Source of the DNA: Porphyra umbilicalis
Taxonomy: Eukaryota; Rhodophyta; Bangiophyceae; Bangiales; Bangiaceae
DNA length: 64,000 bases
NCBI GenBank assembly: GCA_002049455.2
Contig: KV918767.1
Span: 1-64,000 of the forward strand
Direction: 5' to 3'
Shown here: positions 22,320 to 33,750 of the stretch, in pieces
Layout of the letters: the number at the start of each line of letters is the position of its first letter
Position numbering within the stretch: position 1 is the stretch's first letter
Notes under the pieces: generated by a model
Databases searched by the model: none
Told to the model about the DNA's origin: nothing
The model's input: the letters and a program-made list of their open reading frames with translations, nothing else
Position numbers and translations under genes: made by a program

Positions 22320-24215
22320 TCACCTCATCGGCGAGGGGAGGAGGCAGGCGAGCTCCGCCTCGGCGCCGCCGCCACCGCCGCCGCCGCCAAGCGACGCGGG
22401 CGCGTCGCGCACGTCGCCGCCACCCGGCGCCCACGCACGGCGGGGGACGAAGCGGGTTTTGACGACAAGGGCGCCCTTACGACGGCCGCCGAGACCGTCG
22501 CCGGGAGCACCGTCGACGACCGCCGACGGGGCGCCCGGGAAGGAGACGCTGCCGCCCCCATCGCTGCTGCTCACGTCGCCACCCCCGTCACCACCACTCC
22601 CGTCAACGGCGTCGGCCGGCTTGGCCGAATCATCGTCGCCGGCAAATGGAACGCACACGGGCGTCGGCGCAGCGCCGCCCGCCAGCGCGGCCGCGTGTCG
22701 CCAATCGGCCGCGCAGCAGTACACGCGCACCGCAGCGTGGCGGCGAAGGAGGCACACGGCAGGGTAGAGGGAAGAAGCAAGGGGTGAGGCGGAGGCGAAG
22801 CCACCCGTGGCCGGCGGCGGCACGTCGCCGGGGACGGCCTCAAACAGAGTGGCCATGACCTCAGCCGGCACGGGCCCCTGCGACTCACCATTGATGAAGA
22901 AAGTCAGCTGCAGCGGGGGCGGACCGACAACCGCCTCACACGAAGGCGGCACCGTCACCGCCGTGCTCGCGGCTGCCAAAACATCATCATCCCCAGCCAC
23001 GGCGGAATCCGACTCGGATTCCGTGACCGACGACTCCTCCCCGTCGCTCGCGCAGCCGCTCCCACTCCCATTGCGCCGCGGAGTCGTCCCCGCCACGGCG
23101 GCCACGCGGCTTAGGCGTACACCCACAACGTCGCCAGTGCCAAAGGCACGCCCGTACGGCACCCACGACACGCTGCCCGGCCGCACGAGCGCGCCGCTCG
23201 AGTGGAGCCCCAAGGACCCAGCTGCCCCCCCCAGCAGCGCCGCCATCGATGTACCGGCGGTCACGAGGCCAACGGCCAGCGATCCCCCCGCTGTCTCCGT
23301 AACGGCCACCTCCACGTACGCCGCCACGGGGCGGGTCGTCGAGGTCGGCAACACCATTGGCGCGGCCGTACGCGTGCAGCGGTACAGGCCGGTGCCGACC
23401 TTGACTGCCGTGTCGCCAGCCGCCGACACGTCTGGGTGGCGCCCGCCGGACGCGACCGACGCGAGCCCGCAGCCGCTGTCGGCAGAATCGTCGGCGACCG
23501 CCGACGACGAGGCGCCCCCCGAGTGCCCACCGGCTGCGTCCTCGTCCAACGCTGGTGGGGTGACGGCAACGCATGTGGCGGGAGGGAGGGCCTCGAGCTT
23601 GCGCGTCAACTCTGCTGCCAGGGACCGCACGGCAGCCACGCCAGCGGACACCGTCGGCATGCGCATCCACGAGTGCGTGGCGGCGGTGCGCCACGAAGGG
23701 GCGCCCCCGGGGGCGCCAAGCCGTGTCCCCGGCGGCCGACATCTCCGCATCGACGAAGGGGCGGGGGCAGCCGCGGCAGCCGAGACGCCGTCGGCCGTCA
23801 ACGAAGCCGGCCCGCAATCGGCCGAGTCGGCCGACGTGTCAGCTAATGCGGCCGCCACCCCCGACGAGGAAAGTGTAGAAGACAGCGACGTCGGGCTGTG
23901 GGCGGCCGAGGCAGCGCGCCCCAGCCCCCCGTCCGCTCGTGGCGGCACCGCCGCCATCCTTGGCGTCGCGCTGACCACCAACCGGTCGATGACAGCAGCG
24001 GGGGTCATCCCAAACGCTCCCGCCAGGTCCGCGACGGACGCATCGGCCAGCACTTCGAGCTCCTCGAGGCGGGGTGGCCCACGCGGAGCCGCGTGCATGA
24101 TGTGCGGGTCATAGTCGATGAGAACGGAGGTGTAGGTGGTGCGGTGGCCTGAGCGGGAGAGGGGGGGCGGGGAGAGCGGTCGCGCCCGCGTCTGCAGGCC
24201 GATAGACACACCCAT
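22320..24215 (-). CDS. SPRY-domain protein
   Basis: 631 residues with no intron seen. The start is the ATG at 24215, in a strong CCACC-ATGG context; the frame is open for 78 codons upstream but without coding character. Residues 1-85 form a conserved-looking start (TTYTSVLIDYDPHIM, LEELEVLADASVADLAGAFGM). A Ser/Ala linker follows, and a SPRY domain spans about 270-500. Its hallmarks are YVEVAVTE, GSLAVGLVT, SLGLHSSGALV, YGRAFGTGDVVGV, an FFINGESQG strand pair and YPAVCLLRRHAAVRV. SPRY domains are protein-binding beta sandwiches, often in ubiquitin-ligase adaptors or RanBPM-like scaffolds. No LisH, CTLH or RING was found, so the partner is unknown. Inside SPRY, low-complexity serine stretches interrupt two loops. 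Confidence 0.8.
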   Translation of the reverse strand: MGVSIGLQTRARPLSPPPLSRSGHRTTYTSVLIDYDPHIMHAAPRGPPRLEELEVLADASVADLAGAFGMTPAAVIDRLVVSATPRMAAVPPRADGGLGRAASAAHSPTSLSSTLSSSGVAAALADTSADSADCGPASLTADGVSAAAAAPAPSSMRRCRPPGTRLGAPGGAPSWRTAATHSWMRMPTVSAGVAAVRSLAAELTRKLEALPPATCVAVTPPALDEDAAGGHSGGASSSAVADDSADSGCGLASVASGGRHPDVSAAGDTAVKVGTGLYRCTRTAAPMVLPTSTTRPVAAYVEVAVTETAGGSLAVGLVTAGTSMAALLGGAAGSLGLHSSGALVRPGSVSWVPYGRAFGTGDVVGVRLSRVAAVAGTTPRRNGSGSGCASDGEESSVTESESDSAVAGDDDVLAAASTAVTVPPSCEAVVGPPPLQLTFFINGESQGPVPAEVMATLFEAVPGDVPPPATGGFASASPLASSLYPAVCLLRRHAAVRVYCCAADWRHAAALAGGAAPTPVCVPFAGDDDSAKPADAVDGSGGDGGGDVSSSDGGGSVSFPGAPSAVVDGAPGDGLGGRRKGALVVKTRFVPRRAWAPGGGDVRDAPASLGGGGGGGGAEAELACLLPSPMR

Positions 24216-26456
24216 GGTGGGAAGGGAAGGGACGAGCCACTCCGAGGCCAGTCGTGGGAGGGATGCGGAACAGCAGCTAGACGAGGGTTGGAAGCAGGTA
24301 GCGAAAGCAGCCGCCGGTGGGCCGTCGGACAGGGAAAGAATGTCACCGCCGACGCTGTCCGAGGTAACAGGGGCGGAGGCGCGGGGCGAGCAAAGGGTTC
24401 GTGACTCAGCCGCCACCACTGCACCGACACTGCGACAGTGCGCGAGCACCTAGGACGCGCGGCACAGCAAACCAACGCTTGCCCTTCCGTCTCTACCAAT
24501 ACAGGAGGCACCTGGCAATACCGACCAACAACACGGTGTCCCAGCTGCAAGTCGGCAAGCGCCGTCCCACCACCCCAAATGCCGCTCCCTGCGCCGTCGC
24601 CGTCGGTGCCCAGGGACTATTGCCGACGCCGCCCCCGCTCTGTCCCATCCGTGCAAATGGCGCTACGGGGGACTGGCGCCGCCCCCCACTGCGCGCAACG
24701 GTCCCAGCCGCTCCCGCCGTCGACCCCCGCCCCAATAACCCCCAGACGCGGATACTGGCACACAACCCCTCCCAGCAGCGCCTGCAAGCACGGATACGCA
24801 CCCCCCCCCCCCCCCAGACCTACGGTTGGGCACCGCGCGACGCGCGTGCCGCAACCCCGTTCCGCGGGGCTCTTTCGGGAAAACAAGCGCACCGCCGCCT
24901 TTTCGACCACGCTGTAGTGGTGGCGGCAGGCATGCCCCCACCCCCAAAACACCGCCACTGTGGGCGATTCTTGGTCTGGCCACGCGCAGCAACCGCGCTG
25001 GCCACAAACACTGGTCGCCGCAGCACCCCCCCCCTCCCCCCCCACAGCTGCATCCAATCGCCACACCAGCTGGACCCCTGTGCTGGCCGCGCTGGTGGTG
25101 GTGGCGGGTCCGCCCTCCAGTGCCGCGGTGCTCGCTGGTGGCGGACGAGTGCCGGGCCGCGTCGGGCAGGCGCGCTAGCACGCGGTGCTGGTGCCCCCAC
25201 GGCGGCTGTCGGGCCGTCTCCCAGGCCCGCCACCAGCACTGGCCATCCTCGGCCCCCTCCGAAGGTGGTCAGTTGTGAGCAGTTCAGGCCTCAACACCCG
25301 TGCTCTGGGCCATAAAAACCACGCAACGGATGCGGCGTCTTGAAGAGGTCCTCAACCATCAGTTAATAACATTTCGACAATGAGTTGTTAAAGGATGATT
25401 CTATGCGAAATTCTTATAATTACAACCAATATGTTGTTTTCAGCTGCAACACGCGTGCACAGCTACAGTACTACCCTCTGTGAAGGCAAGAACTACTTCC
25501 AGTCTGTACGTGGAGGGCCCAGCCAATGTGGGACGCATACGAGGTTGTCTGTCCACTTACGAATCACGCCGTGCCGGCTTCGATGTTGTACGCTGCCTGG
25601 TACACAACATGGTCACTCGATTGGCAGCATCGAGGTCAGCGGGGCTCATGGCGTTGATGAGGAGCCTCTCTGTGCGACACCGAACGCCAAGACATGCTGA
25701 CGTGACTACTGTGCATGGTCGGACATTTGCGTTTTCAAGTCCCAGACATGTGCTCGTTTGTCGTTTGGGTCGAGCTGTCGTCAGATTCAAAGAAGGTACC
25801 CACCCATTTGAACAGCAGTTAAACTGCACCGAACTCCAGCCGGGCCTGGTCCCGCACCTGGGCCGGCGGCACACTCCCCCGCGAACAATCGACAGGGGCA
25901 GCAACCACAACGCTGCTCTGCCACGGGCGAAGGGGTGCTGCGTGGCGCTCTGGCCGGCAATAATGGCCCTGGGAAATGTCGCTCGGGCACATCGTGTGTG
26001 CACTTTATGATGCACGCCTTGCGTCGGGCGGCGGAGTGGAGGGTTTGCCGCCACGGTGGTCAGGTGGCGGAAATGTAGGGCTGTGCAGGCCCCACGGAAG
26101 ACCTAGAATTGGTCTCGACATTGGCGGGTGGTCCGCACAGCTCAGAAACCCGCGGCTGCGCCCCGCTCCGGTGGCCATTCAGCTCTGGCGGCGGCTCTGG
26201 GACGAGGTAGGAAAAAATCAGGTCGCGCATGCGACTGCGGCGGTCGCTGCAAGTGCCCTTTAGGTTTGCACTGGTGTCCCAGCACCCGAACCAAGCTCGA
26301 GTGGCCCGCGAGTGCGCTGTCAACCTCGAGCGGGGCCCACGCCGGCTTACGCACACTCCCGTGCCACTGTGCTTCAGCCTGCTGTCATTGCCTGACACAG
26401 CCTGGATTGGATGAATTGTTGACCGAGAGTACAGTACTGTCACAGCAGCTACTTAT
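24216..26456. other. Long intergenic stretch, no gene supported
   Basis: The left part is GC-rich, with shadow frames only. From about 25280 to 26450 the composition becomes more balanced, without motif-bearing frames, inverted termini or RNA-gene signals that I could recognise. It includes the promoter side of the SPRY gene. Confidence 0.45.
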
Positions 26457-27104
26457 ATGTGCGAGGAACTCAGCTGCCGAGTTGCTGACAAACTACCCGA
26501 GGATCCCAACAGGCAGGTGCCCCCTTTTCCCGCCTCTGCCATGCCCGATCAGCCGGGGGCTCCTCGTGCGCCAAACCAACATGCAACCGCCGCCGCGGGC
26601 GCTCCCGACGCAGCCGACGCTGTCGCCGCCGCCCCTCGCGCCGCCGCCTCGGTCGCGGCCGCCCCTCGGCACGCCGCCGCAGTCAGCGCCATCGTCCCCT
26701 TCATGGGCCTCTCCATCCAGACTCGATCGAAACACTCTGATGCGAATCCTGCGCGTCCTGTACCCCTTTCGATGCGGTTTTTCGATTCGCATCAGGTGTG
26801 GATCCTGGACGTCCTAGGATACCTGCCGTACTTTTGGGGGGTGCATCCGGCTGAGTCTGCTCAGTGGTGCTTCAGTGTGAGCCGCGTTCAATTTTCAGCA
26901 TCTTGGGCAACTCACTTGACGCAAATGCGCTTGGAGCCTGCTGAACCGCGCGTCTCCAGCCGCGCCGAGTCGCGGCCGCCGGCCCTGTTCATGGCTGCTG
27001 TCAACTGTCTTCAACCGCCCTGGAAAGAGCTTCGGGCCAGGCGTTTGGGCAGCCTGGCGTGCCCCCGCGGATCATCCACGGCAACGGCCGGTCTCGCCCC
27101 CCGC
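26457..27104. other. Unassigned stretch with a 12-bp inverted repeat
   Basis: A + strand frame starts here and runs into the minisatellite, but it has no recognisable domain. CTGATGCGAATC (26737-26748) and its exact reverse complement (26784-26795) flank a 35-base spacer and could form a hairpin. Confidence 0.35.
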
Positions 27105-27740
27105 CCCATCGCCACGCCGCCTGCAGCCCGCCCCATCGTCGCGCCGCACGCCCCATCGTCCCGCCGCCCGCCACATCGTCGCGCCGCACGCCTCATCGTC
27201 GCGCCGCACGCCCCGTCGTCCCGTCGCGGGCCCCATCGTCGCCCCGCCCGCCTCACTGTCCCATCGCCCCGCCAACCGCCCCATCGTCCCGCCGCCCGAG
27301 CCGCCGCCCCACCGCCCCATCGTCGCGCCGCCCGCCCCGCGACCCCGTCGTCCCACCGCCCGCTCCACCGTCGCGCCGCCCGCCCCGTCGTCCCGTCGCG
27401 GGCCCCATCTTCGCCCCGCCCGCCCCGCGACCCCGTCGTCCCACCGCCCGCTCGACCGTCGCGCCGCCCGCCCCGTCGTCCCGCCGCCGGCCCCATCGTC
27501 GCGCCGCCCGCCCTGTCATCCTACCGCCCGCCCTGTCTGCCCACCGCCCGCCCCATCGTCGCCCCGCCCGCCCCATTGCCCCATCGTCACGCCACCCTCC
27601 CCATCGTCCCGCCTCCCGCACGGCCGCCCCACCGCCCCATCGATGCGCCGCCCGCCCTATCGTCGCGCCGCACGCCCCGCCGCCTGACACCCGCCCCATC
27701 TTTGCGCGACCCACCCCATCGTCGCGCCCCCGCGCACCGG
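27105..27740. repeat. About 20-bp minisatellite
   Basis: Some 30 imperfect copies of a unit close to CGCCCCATCGTCGCGCCGCC, with variants such as CCCGTCGTCCC. Open frames across it on both strands are by-products of the repeat. Confidence 0.85.
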
Positions 27741-28280
27741 GTGGTCGCCTAGACAAGTGGGACACCGCTGCTCTGGCAAGTGTCTTGCTGTGGCTGTGGC
27801 CTCGGTTATATCGCTGGGGCTGGCCCGCCGGTGCTGGCTGTTTCTGATTCCGCTTGCTGTATCAGGTACCTCTCGACAAGGAGCATTCGTTTGTGCGCCA
27901 CGTCTTGACTGTTGGCCCTCAATGGGACTGCAAGGGTGGTCGTAACATGAGACGCACAAAAACTACAGCATTGTATACATGGAGCTCTATCACACACCTT
28001 CAGGACACAGCCAACACAATGCTCCAGAACACACTCGACTACGGACCGCCGCAGCGGCACTACTACACTAACAAGGCAAAGACCCACCAATCTCATGCAG
28101 CCACCAACAATGCCCCCGTGCACAATGCAAAGGAGCACGAACAAACACAGTACTACAGCTCAACCTAAGGCATGCGAAGACAGATGCGCCACGACAAGAG
28201 TACACGGCGCAAAGAAAGGCACACAAAGGCTCGATGCAATGGCACGGGCAGGGGCGTGAACGGGAAGACGTGGCGCCTAG
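27741..28280. other. Intergenic stretch, no gene seen
   Basis: Lower GC than its neighbours, with a tract rich in CA/AC words around 28000-28150. It probably contains the 3' end of the gene at 28281-30392. Confidence 0.45.
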
Positions 28281-30392
28281 CTACTCCGACGACTCACCGA
28301 TCCAGGGCAGAGAGCGGGACGACGACGAGCCGTCCACCAGTCGGAGCCCATCGTGCGCCTCCGCGTCCTTGGGAAGCTCACCGTGCAAGAAGCGGACCTC
28401 CTCCACCCACATGGAGTAGTGCCCATCTCCGCCCACTGGGGCCACCGTGCGCTCACCTGCGAGTCGCTCGATCATGTTACGAACCTTCATGGTCACAAAC
28501 GCGAAGTGGCCGAGGGTCAGCTCGATCACCTCCGGGTCGCCTGCGACAGTGGGCTCCTTGATGCGCCCGAAGGCGCCGATCGCCGTGCACAGCTTGATGG
28601 CCGCCGAGATGCACGCCTTTCTGCCCAAGGCGGCCAAGACGTAGCGGTGGTTTTTGCGCAGCTGCTTGGCGACCTCCAACGTAATGACCTGGTTGATGGG
28701 CATCAGCGCCGCCACAAACGCCGCCCAAATGAGCTCACCGTACCACTTGTGCATGTGCGACTTGACCCGCAGCACAGGGATCGACGCGCGCATGCGCACG
28801 TACACAGAGGCGTCCTTGCGGGAGGGCAGGTGCACCATCGAGCGCAAGAACACCTCGGCGCCATCGGCGCCCGACTTGATGGCAGACGACGTCGCGCGCA
28901 CCGCCTTGTCCCAGTACAGGTTGGTGTCGGGGTACACCTCCGACGTCACGTTGGTGTACAGGAAGTCCTCGTCCAAGTCCTCGCGCAGGAGCTTGCGAAT
29001 CATGTCGATGGTTTTCTCGGGCGCCTCGTCGACGGCGGCGTTGGTCGAGCCCGACATGACGAAACGCACCTTGTAAAACCCGTCCTTGAGCTCCTTAGAC
29101 AGCTTTTCGCCCATGGCCGCGACGTGCATCAGCGTCTGCTGCGTCAAGTTGATTGCAGCGTCCATCTTCTCGTCGACAAGCATGGAGCTCTCGCAGAGCT
29201 CGTCGAGGCGCGACTCAACGTCGTCAACGTGCGTCAGGATCGTCTCAAGGACCGAGTTGATGTCCTTTTCGAGGATCTTGGCCCCCATCTTAGCCCCGCC
29301 GCGGGACAACGGCAGCGGCACCGTCGACGTCTTCTCGACGCCCTGTCCCTGCACCACGGGCGGCCCAGACGCTGCCAGCGGGCCGTCTTTGTCCCCCGAG
29401 GCCGAGGGCGAGCGCGTGATGCGCTTGCGGTTCTCGCGAATCTTGTTCAACAGCACGTTGGTCGGCTCCACAGCCGCCATGACCTTGCTGGTCGGGCTCG
29501 TCGGGGGGGGGACCAGGCCGTCCTTGTCTTCCGACGTCTGCGTGGCCATCTGCCGAATGTCGAGCGAGGTAGGGTTGCTGACAGAGGCCACCCCCTTCGC
29601 CACGAGCTCCCGGTACAGAGGCGTCGGACGCACCACATCGTCACCGACGGCCCAAAAGCCGTGCTTGGCCGAGGCTGCCAGGCTCGGGCGACGCGGCTCT
29701 GCCGGCCCCGCGCCGGAGGATGACCCCTTGCCGCTCGCCGCCAACGAGGCCGCGCGGGCGGCACGAAACTCGAGCGTCGCAAACGCTTGGCCGCCCGGGT
29801 GGGGTGCAATCACAGCCAGCCGGCGGACCGCTCGCGGCGCCGCCGTGCCCGGCGTGGGCGCCATGACGACCTTGGCCGCCTTCACCGGCCCCTTCCCCTT
29901 GGCGGCCATCGTCATGCGCCGGGCGCGCACAACACGCGCGAGCGACATGGTGGGCGGCATGATCTTGGCCGCCGGCGGGGACGGACGCGAGCGGCCGGGC
30001 GCGGCCCCATCCTGCGCCCCGTCCCCCGCCGACGGCGCTGCGCTGGCAAGACCGGTCTCAGTGGATGCCGGCAAGTTGCCCGAGGCGACGCGCATCTCGT
30101 CCTTCTGCGCCCGCTCGTCCGCGCGCACCGCGGACGTCTTGGCGGAAGAGGGAGCCGCCGTCTTGGCAGGCGGCGCGACCGATGCCGCCGCTGCCGACGG
30201 CGCAGTCATCGGCACCGCGGGGGCAGCCGCGGACTTGTCCGTGCGCGGCACCATAGGCAGGTCCCCGGACATGGAAGCAGCCACCGTGGCCGCGACCTCC
30301 ATGGGTGACATGGCCGGCGCCTCGGAGCGAGAAGCGGGCGTGCTGCCCGTTGGGTAGGCGGGGCGCGGGTTGCGGTTCTTCGAGCGCGCCAT
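28281..30392 (-). CDS. 703-residue protein of unknown function
   Basis: Uninterrupted frame; the start is the ATG at 30392, since the upstream extension lacks coding character. The N-terminal ~250 residues are Ala/Pro/Lys-rich and basic. Then comes a segment with RPTPLYRELVAKGVASVSNPTSLDIRQMA. The well-structured C-terminal half contains a long acidic helix (KDINSVLETILTHVDDVESRLDEL...MLVDEKMDAAINL, given here in parts). This is followed by an alpha-rich globular region with WDKAVRATSSAIKSG, MHKWYGELIWAAFVAALMP and HFAFVTMKVRNMIERL. There is no signal peptide and no catalytic motif I recognise. The composition fits host coding sequence. The order of disordered basic N-terminus, coiled segment and helical domain would suit a nucleic-acid- or structure-associated protein, but that is only a guess. 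Confidence 0.7.
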   Translation of the reverse strand: MARSKNRNPRPAYPTGSTPASRSEAPAMSPMEVAATVAASMSGDLPMVPRTDKSAAAPAVPMTAPSAAAASVAPPAKTAAPSSAKTSAVRADERAQKDEMRVASGNLPASTETGLASAAPSAGDGAQDGAAPGRSRPSPPAAKIMPPTMSLARVVRARRMTMAAKGKGPVKAAKVVMAPTPGTAAPRAVRRLAVIAPHPGGQAFATLEFRAARAASLAASGKGSSSGAGPAEPRRPSLAASAKHGFWAVGDDVVRPTPLYRELVAKGVASVSNPTSLDIRQMATQTSEDKDGLVPPPTSPTSKVMAAVEPTNVLLNKIRENRKRITRSPSASGDKDGPLAASGPPVVQGQGVEKTSTVPLPLSRGGAKMGAKILEKDINSVLETILTHVDDVESRLDELCESSMLVDEKMDAAINLTQQTLMHVAAMGEKLSKELKDGFYKVRFVMSGSTNAAVDEAPEKTIDMIRKLLREDLDEDFLYTNVTSEVYPDTNLYWDKAVRATSSAIKSGADGAEVFLRSMVHLPSRKDASVYVRMRASIPVLRVKSHMHKWYGELIWAAFVAALMPINQVITLEVAKQLRKNHRYVLAALGRKACISAAIKLCTAIGAFGRIKEPTVAGDPEVIELTLGHFAFVTMKVRNMIERLAGERTVAPVGGDGHYSMWVEEVRFLHGELPKDAEAHDGLRLVDGSSSSRSLPWIGESSE

Positions 30393-30434
30393 TGTGGGCA
30401 GACGCGGGAGTGGGGCGGGGGGACAGCGGCTGTC

Positions 30435-30458
30435 TCCCGCAGGCGAGCGCCTGCGGGA
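30435..30458. promoter_or_regulatory. 24-bp near-perfect palindrome upstream of the unknown gene
   Basis: TCCCGCAGGCG and its exact reverse complement flank two central bases, about 45 bases upstream of the start codon of the 703-residue protein. It could be a dimeric factor site or a hairpin in the 5' leader. The symmetry is seen; the role is inferred. Confidence 0.4.
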
Positions 30459-30563
30459 ATAAGTCGGTGCGGCCGTGAGGGTGCAGGAGACAGGCAGGAG
30501 AGTGGGAGGTAGGGAATGATGGAACGAGCGGCGAACCAAGACAACCAACGTCAGAGCCCATCA

Positions 30564-32084
30564 CATGCTCTTATGTAGCGGGCACCCCACATGCCACCGA
30601 CAAGCTTAGGCACCCCCGACGACTCCCTCGCGGCTGACTGGAGTGGCAGCTGTGCGACGTGCGGCGTGCGGGACGCCCAGCTGCCACATTTGCCGACCAC
30701 CCCAACATCACTCGCACAGGGATCCGTCATCGTACCAGCAAAAAAAAGACGGGCGAGGCGCTGCGCTCAAACCGCACGACTGCCTCGCAAACACCACCGT
30801 CCCAATATACCCATGGAAACGTACCACTCATGCTGTTGCGTCACGTACCCGGAAGAGGATCGTTGGGGCGAGGCAAGGAGACAGGGACGAGGTCAAGGAA
30901 AGACCGATCACGACAGGACCGCGGTCTTGCAGAGGCCTACGGGACACGCAAGATGAGGTCTAAAAAAAGACCTTCATCGCAGCTTCCGCCAAAAAAGAAG
31001 GGGCAAAGGTGCGCACAGCGGGTCCAAGGCGGGGGCAGTGCCCACAGCGGGGCCAAGACGCAGGCACCGGGGCACACGGCAAAGGCAAGGCGATGGAAAA
31101 GCTGCAAAGGTACGTCGTCGAGCTATGGTCGCCGGGGACACACCCGGGCGAGAACGCCCAAGTCCTGGGAGACTGTTGCGAGACCCACGCCGAGGGCAGC
31201 ACCGCTGGCAGGCGGCAGGGCAATCATTTGTGATCGACCGAGAAAAAGTGAACGATCGTCAAACATGATTTGTGCTCAGAAAAGAGAAATTCTAATAGTC
31301 CGGGTCAGAACTGCTTCGGCTCGGGATACAATTACATGCGTCAAAATCCAATACGATTACGAACGGACCAATGAGCGCCCTTCGCGTGGACTCTCAATCT
31401 TGGAGATTGCGATGCGCCCTGGTCTCCCGCTTCCTCGGCAGTTCAGTGGTCAGCCACACACTCGATGCCGTGGACAATCTAAAGACAGCTCCGCTGCCGC
31501 GCTTTCCAGAGCTGAGTGCCGCCTCAGAAAAACGCGTGGGGCGCCGCTCACGTAACGGCTCCAGCTTTCCGCCGACGCTGCCCTGTCTTCCAGCCGGCGA
31601 GACCACAAGTCCGTGTCGCGTCGGCCCATGCGTCCAGGAGGCACGCGACTCGATGCATGGACCTTGCAAGCTTCTCTTAGCGTTATACGCTTGTATCTCA
31701 GGATGCGAGTAGAGCACCGGCCAGCTGCTTAGTGCTTTTAAAGAGGGAAGTATAGTGTGTGCCATCCACCGTCTACGTGGCAGCGGTGTTGCCGTCGCAT
31801 CCAGCCCCGTTCTCAACTGCTCCTCGGTGTCTGCCTCCGTCCTCTTTTCCTTCACTGCTGGGAGTCAGGCCAGGTTTTCTCGGTGGTCCGTCTGTTCTTC
31901 AGCTCTGACTCGTTGTTTTTCGAACTTTCAAACGGGTCTTGCCCTCTGTCCTAAAGCTGGTCACAGCGCGTCCGCCAGTGCGGTGCGTAGGCGCTGGGCG
32001 CCACAGCTCACCCCAACAACAACAAGGCCACATCTACTTGCGACGCGCTTTCTACGGGGCACCTACCGGCTCGCCCACGACGAC
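30564..32084. other. Stretch without recognised gene
   Basis: Balanced composition and several modest frames on both strands, none with a motif. It probably includes the promoter of the 703-residue gene and the left part of the Plavaka-type element, whose outer end I could not find. Confidence 0.4.
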
Positions 32085-32801
32085 ATGGATCCTTCACACC
32101 AGCACGTTTCCGGCTCGGCCACCAAGGTTTACCCTTGCCCTGTGTGCTCGATGACTCTCGCTTCCCTCGGCAGCTTGCGGTCGCACATGGTGAGGCGCCA
32201 CCCTAGGTCACCCCGCAACTACCGAACCCCATCCCCAGCCATCGTGGTCTCGCCTTTAGGCGAGACAGCTGGGTCGGTGCCGGGTGGTGGCGACCAGGGC
32301 CTTGCGTCGTTGAGCACGCAACCTGCCCCCAGCTTGCCGCCGCCCCCTGCACTTCCTGCTGCAGCCGTCGCGGTTGTGCCTGCATCCACTGCAGAGCCCT
32401 TAGCAACCGCTGCGGGTCCTGAGGTAACTTCATGCCTCGGCCCGATGACGCAAGCAGATACAAGCGCCGTACCGGTCACGAGATCGAGGCCACCGCGGGT
32501 CCCGAGACGCGTGTCATCCCGACCACCGCGTCAACCCGTTCCGGGATTGGCTGACGCCATGACCGTTGAGGATCCGCATCTACGATTGCTCTTCCAGGCG
32601 TCCGCCGAAGAGGTCTCTAGAGGGGCCGGTCGTCGTCGCAACCCCCCTCCTGTGCCGTCAAGCGGGAAGCGGCGGCGGGCAGCGGCCCGCCGGTCAACCC
32701 CGTGGTACCGATTTGGAGCCGTGTGTGCCACAGCCCGGGCGTTATTCGAGCGGCTTGGTGACTGCACAGCACGTTGTCAAATTGGGTCACGGAGAACTTA
32801 A
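32085..32801 (+). CDS. C2H2-type single-finger ORF, candidate first exon of the Plavaka-type transposase
   Basis: From the ATG at 32085 the frame encodes MDPSHQHVSG and then one zinc finger YPCPVCSMTLASLGSLRSH...H (C-x2-C-x12-H-x4-H). A Pro/Ala/Ser linker and a basic C-terminal stretch (GKRRRAAARRS) follow. Many Plavaka-type transposase genes begin with such a finger. It lies on the same strand as, and upstream of, the transposase exons, so I read it as their first exon. I found no phase-compatible junction to the exon at 34546, so it may instead be a separate small gene. Confidence 0.4.
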   Translation: MDPSHQHVSGSATKVYPCPVCSMTLASLGSLRSHMVRRHPRSPRNYRTPSPAIVVSPLGETAGSVPGGGDQGLASLSTQPAPSLPPPPALPAAAVAVVPASTAEPLATAAGPEVTSCLGPMTQADTSAVPVTRSRPPRVPRRVSSRPPRQPVPGLADAMTVEDPHLRLLFQASAEEVSRGAGRRRNPPPVPSSGKRRRAAARRSTPWYRFGAVCATARALFERLGDCTARCQIGSRRT

Positions 32802-33599
32802 AATATATGCGAACCGTGAGAGGTCGTGAGAGAAATGTTTTTCCATGCAGCAAACCTCGTGACACCATCCTCGCAAATGTCGCTGTGTCGATCTCTAAAA
32901 GGCTCTGTCTGAGAAGGCTTTCTGACACCCCCAGAGACCTTCTTACCCCACCCACCTGGTCACCCCTACCCATGTGCGTACTCGTCTACTCCCAATAGCT
33001 GCGGGCACCGCCCAACCACGGACACTTGTGCTTGCCTCCTTTCCTGTCCTCTCCCACTCCTTTCTCCTGCTGGCAGGGGGGGGGGGGCGAGGGGGGCTGC
33101 ACATACATGCCGAGGGGGTCGGGGAGGATGGGGGCGCAAACGGTGTCGCTAGAGTGGGACGGCTGCTGGCATTGCCGTGCAGAGCTCTGGCAGGGTCATG
33201 GGGCAGGTCCTCCTTGCGCGATCAAACGGCACCCTTCACACCCAGTTCAAGGCAGACTTGGCGTACACAGTATGCATTCTTGCGGGCACATGGAGACCTC
33301 TGCTCGGACGCCTCACCGTCGTAGCTTGTGTCAGCCAGACTTTGTTCAGTACCTGTTGGCATGATAGTCTGCTACCAATGGGGACCCAGGATGCGCCCCC
33401 GGTCAACCGGGCAGCCAACCAGCGGGCTGGAAAACGTCAAGCCTTGTGCTTGGGGATAGCGGGGCGATTAATAATAATTCGAAGTGCTGGGCGGCGCCAA
33501 TGCGCGCCCTCGGCATGTGTGCAGGTGACTGCCATGCTGCCCCCAGCCCCGCTCCTGGCTGCCGCCCAAGTGCACAAGTGCTGCCAACATCCCCGCTCG

Positions 33600-33750
33600 C
33601 TCTCCTGGCCGACCGCTCGGCCCACCCTCCTGGCGGACCGCCCCGCCCACCCTCTGGTCGACCGCCCCACCCACCCTCCTGGCCGGAAGCCCCGGCCACC
33701 CTCTGTTCGATCGCCCCGCCCACCCTCCTGCCGACCGCCCTCGTTCCTGT
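33600..33750. repeat. About 24-bp minisatellite
   Basis: Six or so imperfect copies of a unit near GACCGCCCCGCCCACCCTCC, with TGGC or TGGT spacers, lie within the probable intron of the transposon gene. Confidence 0.7.

Noticed and set aside
25280-26450. Possible tRNA or snRNA genes in the AT-richer stretches
   Set aside because: I looked for cloverleaf-compatible A and B box spacing and Sm-site patterns and saw none convincing by eye. A covariance-model scan would be needed to exclude them.
26457-27752. Long + strand open frame of about 431 codons
   Set aside because: Most of it is the 20-bp minisatellite, which is open in several frames on both strands. The unique part has no motif.
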